NCBI GenBank assembly: GCA_010279815.1
Contig: QEOQ01000640.1
Span: forward strand, 1,793,572-1,831,913
Direction: 5' to 3'
DNA: 38,342 bases
Source: Brachionus plicatilis
Taxonomy: Eukaryota; Rotifera; Eurotatoria; Ploima; Brachionidae
Shown here in pieces: positions 33,400 through 38,342 of the stretch (the stretch's first letter is position 1; each line of letters begins with the position of its first letter). A program made the translations under genes and the position numbers. The notes under the pieces are model-generated. The model had not been told where the DNA came from. It made no database searches and saw only the letters and a program-made list of their open reading frames with translations.

Positions 33400-34642
33400 G
33401 ATGGTGAAAGCCATCGCTAATTAATCTTTTACTTAGAGATCTTCCAAATAATTTCAGAACATTACTAAAAGTTACCAGACTATTATATATTTAAGATTTT
33501 TTGTTTAAATTGCTGATATTGTAAAGATATAATTCAATGATTTAAATTAATTTTGTAATTTTTTAATCCCGAGTTGTATTTTATTTTAATTTTAAAAAAA
33601 ATAAAAAAACAGATTCAAATAGCCATCGTCAAAATTAATTGGAAGCAAAAAAAATTGCTATGACTATCTAGAAATAAAATGTCTTTACAAAAAGCAATTT
33701 TTATATTGTAATAGTATTTTTTTTTTGATTAATTTAGAAGCTTAAAACAAATAAATGAGTAAAAGCTCTAAAAGTACGGAAGAAACTTCTAATGTTGAGT
33801 TATCTTGTCAAACTTCAGTGCAAAAATTAAACACAATACAAGCCTGGGGTTAAATTCAAATCTATTAGCTACAACAAACAAAGGAATAGTTTGAACAAGT
33901 GGGCACATTGTCAGAAAATTTTCCGGAATTGCAAAGTTTTCTCTCTTTATATTTTTAAAATCATCTAAATAAATCCATGAAAATACTATAAGATATAAAA
34001 ATATTTTTATGTAAAGAAAATTTGATAGATTTTCATGCTCATTGTTAATGGCTTAACTTTAAGCTGCTCATTTAACAATTAAAATCACTTTTTATTATAT
34101 GATATGATTTTTTTTAAATATGATATTAAATAATTTTTGTTTATCTAAAAACTTTAATTTTAGTTTGGTACCAATATTTATGAACCTATTTATTAATGAT
34201 TTCTAAATTTAATTTTCAATATAAAATGTTAAGAGACAATAAATAAATTCTCAGAATTTTCGTTTACATACATGGATAATTGAATAATTGAAATAATTGA
34301 ATTTTTTTTTTATTTAAAAATAGAAAAAGTTAAACTTTTAAAATCAATTGCATAAATAGTGTAATTAAAATTTCAATTCTATAACGTTAGTCGTTTAATG
34401 CGTGAAAAATATTCAAAATTAATTTTAAGAAAAATTTTAGTTGTAGTTAATCAAGTGCTTTTAATTATTAAATGCTCAAGGTATAGCTGTTTCAGCAATT
34501 AAATTTTCTTTAAAAAAAATGAAAGATATTCAGTGTAAAAAAAAGGGTGTTAAATATGGTTTAATTTTTTTTGTTTGAATCAAAATTTACAAAATTTTGA
34601 CTTTAGTGATCTTTAAGTTAAAGAAAAAAACAAAGTTTTTCG
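33400..34642. other. AT-rich intergenic DNA
   Basis: Apart from a 6-bp stem hairpin (CGATGG and CCATCG near 33399-33416), no gene, RNA or repeat is recognisable. Confidence 0.5.
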
Positions 34643-35037
34643 GGTCGGTTAGGTGAACTATGGTTCATCTTTTAGTGGAACAATTCTTGTTCTCAGATTT
34701 AAGTAGATGGGGCATTTGGGTATTTTGGATTGTTGAAAAGGTAATACCAGGTCAGCTAGATCAGAGCAAATGCTATTTCTAAAGCTCCTTCAAATAAAAC
34801 AAAAAAATTATTAACTTCAATTATTTATTTTTATATCAGCATCGAGAATTGGTCATTCTATTTAATAGCTTTTTTATTCAATTTATTCTCATAGTCTAAA
34901 AGTTTTTCACCTAACTGGAGATTTGATCACCTGATTCTATTTTGGTTCACCTTTTCGTAAAAAAAAAATTAGATGAATTAATAGTTCACAAACCGAAGAA
35001 CAAAAATTGATCGCAAAATAGGTTCACCAAACCGACT
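34643..35037. repeat. Candidate inverted-repeat element with GGTTCACC motifs
   Basis: GGTCGGTTAGGTGAAC at 34643-34658 pairs with GTTCACCAAACCGACT at 35022-35037 (14 of 16). Related motifs recur inside (GGTTCATC at 34662, TTCACCTAACTGG near 34906, GGTTCACC near 34944, GTTCACAAACCG near 34984). This suggests a small non-autonomous element with subterminal repeats. No target duplication was found. Confidence 0.35.
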
Positions 35038-35160
35038 AGATCGAGTTTTCAGCGATTGAATAATAATTTAAATCTAAATGAATTATTTATCTTTTTTTTT
35101 CATTTTATTTTATTTTACTCAATTTTTTTTTAAATTTTTTTGTTTCATAAATTTTATTTT

Positions 35161-35200
35161 GAAGGTTGATAAAGGTACAGATAAACAAATAAATAAATAA
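35161..35200 (+). repeat. Retrotransposon 3' tail, copy C
   Basis: GAAGGTTGATAAAGGTACAG is followed by ATAAACAAATAAATAAATAA. The shared ACAGATAAACAAATAAATAA core relates it to copies A and B, but the stem-loop part has diverged. It ends about 50 bp before the reverse transcriptase text begins and belongs to a different family from that element, whose own tail is TAC-rich. Confidence 0.55.
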
Positions 35201-35247
35201 TTTTTAAGTTAAAAAAATAATTTTCAATATTTTTTTCAAATTCCTAA

Positions 35248-36653
35248 ATAAAAATAAAACTCATTTTAAAAAAAGGAAGTAAACATAATGCAAGCAATTA
35301 TCGTCCTGTGTCTCTAACAAGTAACCGTTGTAAGATACTAGAGAGCTTAATAAAAGATCACGTGATATCTTATCTTCTACGGCACAACTTATTATCAGAT
35401 TGTCAGCATGGTTTTATGCCTCAGAGATCATGCTCTACAAACCTTTTAGAGTCCTTGGATTTTGTTACGTTAGGTCTAAGTAAAGGTTCAGCAATTGACA
35501 TAATCTACATAAATTTTTCAAAAGCTTTTGACAGAGTCTCACATAGATTATTAATTTTCAAACTTAAAGCTTATGGCTTCAATGGACTAATATTTGACTG
35601 GGTAGTAGATTTTCTTTCTAACAGAAAACAAAGAGTTGTTTTGGGATCATCAATGTCTAAATGGCTGGAAGTTACCAGTGGAGTCCCACAAGGATCGGTC
35701 TTAGGACCGCTTCTATTCTTGATATTTATTAATGATCTTTCAAATGTTGTGAAAAATAAATGTGAAATATATGCCGATGATACAAAAATTTTATCAATTG
35801 TTAAAGATATAAGAGACAGCCTTTTAATTCAGCAAGATATAGATCACATTTCAAGCTGGTCTCTCACCTGGTCTCTTGATCTAAACATCGAAAAATGCCT
35901 TGTAATGCATATTGGTCTAAAAAATCCAAATTATGATTATACGATCTTTAATAAAAATGGAACTATCAAACTGTCTAAAACGACTGTCGAAAAAGATTTG
36001 GGTATCTTTTTTCAAAATGATCTTAAATGGACAAACCAAGTCCGGTACTGCACAAATCGTGCAAACCAAATGTTAGGCATGATAGCAAAGAATTTCAGAT
36101 ATTTAAATAAAGACTCTTTGAGAATGCTATACACGGCGCTCGTACGGCCCCACTTAGAGTTTGCAATAAGTTCTTGGTCACCATTCTTAGAAAAAGAAAT
36201 TTTTGAACTAGAAAAAGTTCAGAGAAGAGCAACTAAAATCATCCCTTTACTTCGTAATTACGAATATGACAAAAGACTTGAATTGTTAGAGTTAACTGAC
36301 ATCAAAGTAAGAAGAATGAGGGGAGATTTAATACAGATCTATAAAATTATAAATGGCTATGAAAGAGTTAAACTTAGGAATGGTATTAACTTTTCTACCA
36401 ATCAAGTATATAATTTGAGAAAACAAATAAAAAATGCATAGTAAGAGAAGATGTCAAAAATTGTATCAATCGTTATCATTTCTTGACAAATCTTATGGTT
36501 AAAATTTGGAATAGACTGCCTGAAGAAATAGTTATTTTAAAAACATAAGACATTTCTAGATAATTGGCTTAAAAGGAATTATTTACTGCTATAGCTTGTA
36601 GAAGCTTAACCCGTTTTGGGTCGCAGTATTTTTTACTACTATTACTACTACTA
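35248..36653 (+). mobile_element. 5'-truncated non-LTR retrotransposon (CR1/L2/jockey-type) with reverse transcriptase
   Basis: Reverse transcriptase text is open from 35248 to 36441, past the ATG-less start KKGSKHNASNYRPVSLTS. Core motifs: FSKAFDRVSH, SGVPQGSVLGPLLFLIFIND, catalytic YADDTKIL, then the thumb and C-terminal text LGIFFQNDLKWTNQV, ALVRPHLEF and LEKVQRRATKII. The C-terminal end continues after a frame shift at about 36438 (IVREDVKNCINRYHFLTNLM, then VKIWNRLPEE) and a second near 36548 (TFLDNWLKRNYLLL and stop). The 3' end has a hairpin (ACCC-GTTTT-GGGT, 36609-36621) and a TACTAC-type tail (36631-36653). The endonuclease and ORF1 are absent, which fits target-primed 5' truncation. 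The core is intact for more than 390 codons, so the insertion is probably fairly recent. Confidence 0.9.
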
Positions 36654-36832
36654 ATATTTCACTAAAGAATTTAATTTCAAATAAGAAAATTCTTGCAATA
36701 TTAATTTAAAATTATTTTTTTATTTTAAACTGAAAAAAATATTTGAAACATCGCACTTTTTCAATGTTATTTCAACATTGGATACATTTTGTAATTCAAA
36801 CAAAAAAAATTAAACCATATATATAGTTACAG

Positions 36833-37291
36833 TGGTGATTTGATAACAGTATTTTACGAAAATTTACGTAAAATACCGTAAATTAACCAAATTTTACCAC
36901 ATTTTACGTAAATTAACGTAAAATCCGAAAAGTGAAAAAGAAGTATTTTTCGAAAAATTACGTAAATTTTCATAATTTTGAGATAGTTTTGGTAAAATTT
37001 GGTAAAGTTAAAAACGGCCAATTCAAAATTCAAAATTTTTTGAAAAAATGTAATTTTTTTCCAAAAATCGAAAATTTAAGACAGTTTTTTTTTTCATAAT
37101 TGGTTAAAATAATAGTTATTTTTAAATTGTTGTGAAAAAAGCTTTCTTAAATTTTCGATTTTTGGAAAAAAATGACATTTTTTCAAAAAATTTTGAATTG
37201 GCCGTTTTTAATTTTACCAAATTTACCAAAATTATCTCAAAATTATGAAAATTTACGTAAATTTTCGTAAAATACTGTTATCAAATCACCA
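36833..37291. mobile_element. 459-bp foldback MITE
   Basis: The ends are TGGTGATTTGATAACAGTAT (left) and ATACTGTTATCAAATCACCA (right). The inverted arms continue inwards: TTTTACGAAAATTTACGTAAA outside, then ACGGCCAATTCAAAATT near 37014 paired with GAATTGGCCGT near 37195, and AAAAATCGAAAATTTAAG near 37063 paired with CTTAAATTTTCGATTTTTGG near 37144. The left half has an extra segment (about 36861-36960) of repeated TTTACGTAAA-type text. There is no coding capacity and no convincing target duplication. It would form a long hairpin if transcribed. Confidence 0.75.
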
Positions 37292-37621
37292 AAATTATTT
37301 TTTGTCCATAATTAAAAAAATTATTACATATTATTTTAGATCTTTTGAGCTTCAATTTGCCGTTTTTTTATATTTTTGTCGGGCTTAATAAAAGTTTTTT
37401 GTATTTGGAACTAAAGCCGTTCAAAATTATGAATTTAATTTTTATTTTTTCAAGCATTTTACATTGGCCTTACTTTTTGCTCCTAACTTCACCGCTGCTC
37501 TCAAATAGAGAATTAACATTTTTGTGACCATGCTGTACTTTTGGTTCACTTAAGACAAAATAAATGTCAGTGTCGTTCAAATGCTAAAATATGCTAGAAA
37601 CACAGGATTTATGAGTTTTTT
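37292..37621. other. AT-rich DNA before a possible gene
   Basis: Contains a short hydrophobic open frame (37345-37527) lacking any recognised domain, which may be chance. The last 150 bp, before the candidate start at 37622, become less AT-rich and could hold a promoter or 5' UTR. Confidence 0.35.
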
Positions 37622-38342
37622 ATGTTGTCAATTATGCATTCGAAAGTGAAGCGAGATAAGCAAACAACCAAGCGATTGGCGAAGTGAGAAAAAAATTGCC
37701 GATCACCGGCGCTCTATCAGCTAACATAAAAATAAATTATGCAGATTAAATTCTGTAGTTAGGGGCGGTCTGACTAGGCGCTCAATGCTGATCTCGAATT
37801 AATTATTAAAATTTCTCTTGTGTACAAAAGAGCTTGAGAGAGCACAGTCAATTTAGACGTGAATGCAATTCTCCAACCAAAATTATAATAGCTCATATTG
37901 TTCTTATTTCATAATATTATTTTCATCATCATCATAAATTTTGTTTCGTCTCTCTCCCAACACAGTCTCTCATCTCCACAAACTAATTTTTTACATTTTT
38001 TTTTCATTTTTTATTTCTCTCTGCACACACACAAACGCTTTATTTACTTTGTCTGTTTGAATTTTAGATTCAACGATCTGGACCCGAGTCTGTTCAAATC
38101 GTTTAGCATCGTCTTAGTCGACTTGATTATTTGTCAAAAGGTAGCAGGGTGCGCATTAGACTAAAATGCACTTGAATACTTCACACTGAATGAGTGAACA
38201 ATGCACCAGTACTGAACGCCACGCACATTTTGACCACACAATGATCTAAGCCCAAAACAACAACAAATCATCTCATAAACCCACAATTGTTTCTTCGCAG
38301 ACCAAATTATTATTTTCGCTTTTTCTAGTGTTTCATTTTGAG
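37622..38342 (+). CDS. Candidate 5' end of an unidentified gene, partial (runs off the right edge)
   Basis: Three exons can be joined in frame: 37622-37683 (ends GCG AA before GTGAGA, phase 2), 38068-38140 (acceptor TTTTAG, donor AAG|GTAGCA) and 38301-38342 and beyond (acceptor TTCTTCGCAG). Together they read a basic N-terminus (MLSIMHSKVKRDKQTTKRLA), then FNDLDPSLFKSFSIVLVDLI and ICQK, then TKLLFSLFLVFHFE at the edge. The second and third pieces look like coding sequence in this genome, with CTG/GAC/CCG/GTC codons in an AT-rich setting and a matching phase at each join. A second in-frame ATG is at 37634. I do not recognise the family; hydrophobic stretches hint at a membrane or signal segment. 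The weakest part is the first exon. Confidence 0.45.

Noticed and set aside
37917..37936. Short CAT/TCA microsatellite
   Set aside because: Only a few units; common by chance and not informative.
37898..38164. 88-codon open frame treated as one gene
   Set aside because: Its first half is pyrimidine-rich intron-like sequence. Only 38068-38140, between AG and GT, looks coding, so it was used as an exon of a spliced model.

Overview
This is a very AT-rich invertebrate (metazoan) nuclear window. Coding exons stand out as GC-richer islands in DNA dominated by A and T homopolymers. Most introns are tiny (53-61 bp, GT...AG) and the genes are clearly animal: a Flamingo/CELSR adhesion GPCR and cytosolic ribosomal protein S4. 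The compact introns, strong AT bias and many small DNA-transposon relics would suit a small-bodied protostome, for example a monogonont rotifer. That placement is inference only.

Layout. 1-7091 is intergenic, mostly featureless, with one GC-richer coding-like relic at about 2305-3180. 7092-21535 is a complete Flamingo/CELSR gene on the + strand. Seven exons splice in frame to 8025 nt (2674 residues plus stop): signal peptide, nine cadherin repeats, EGF and laminin-G modules, laminin-EGF, hormone-receptor motif, GAIN/GPS, seven membrane helices and a tail ending in a class I PDZ ligand (ETRV). Its 1.6-kb intron 3 and 4.6-kb intron 5 share an old repeat. In intron 5 that repeat was later hit by three insertions: an 819-bp TA-flanked foldback MITE, a roughly 390-bp segment carrying an open coding-like fragment, and a 1255-bp GC-rich hAT-like foldback with a perfect 8-bp target duplication.

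21536-25314 holds transposon debris: two retrotransposon 3' tails in opposite orientation, a MULE-type transposase fragment (+) and an AT-hook C-terminal tail of probable MULE origin (-). 25315-26420 is a complete five-exon RpS4 gene (261 residues). 26471-35160 is about 8.7 kb of AT-rich DNA with no gene seen, only candidate inverted-repeat elements and a short GC-rich relic. 35161-36653 carries another retrotransposon tail and then a 5'-truncated CR1/L2/jockey-type reverse transcriptase. 36833-37291 is a further foldback MITE. From about 37622 a small, phase-consistent set of exons suggests the start of another + strand gene running off the right edge.

Functionally, the Flamingo homologue should act in planar cell polarity and axon or dendrite patterning, and RpS4 in the 40S subunit. 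They are neighbours only. Everything else supported here is mobile-element material, some of it inside the Flamingo pre-mRNA, where the two large inverted repeats would fold into long double-stranded RNA.
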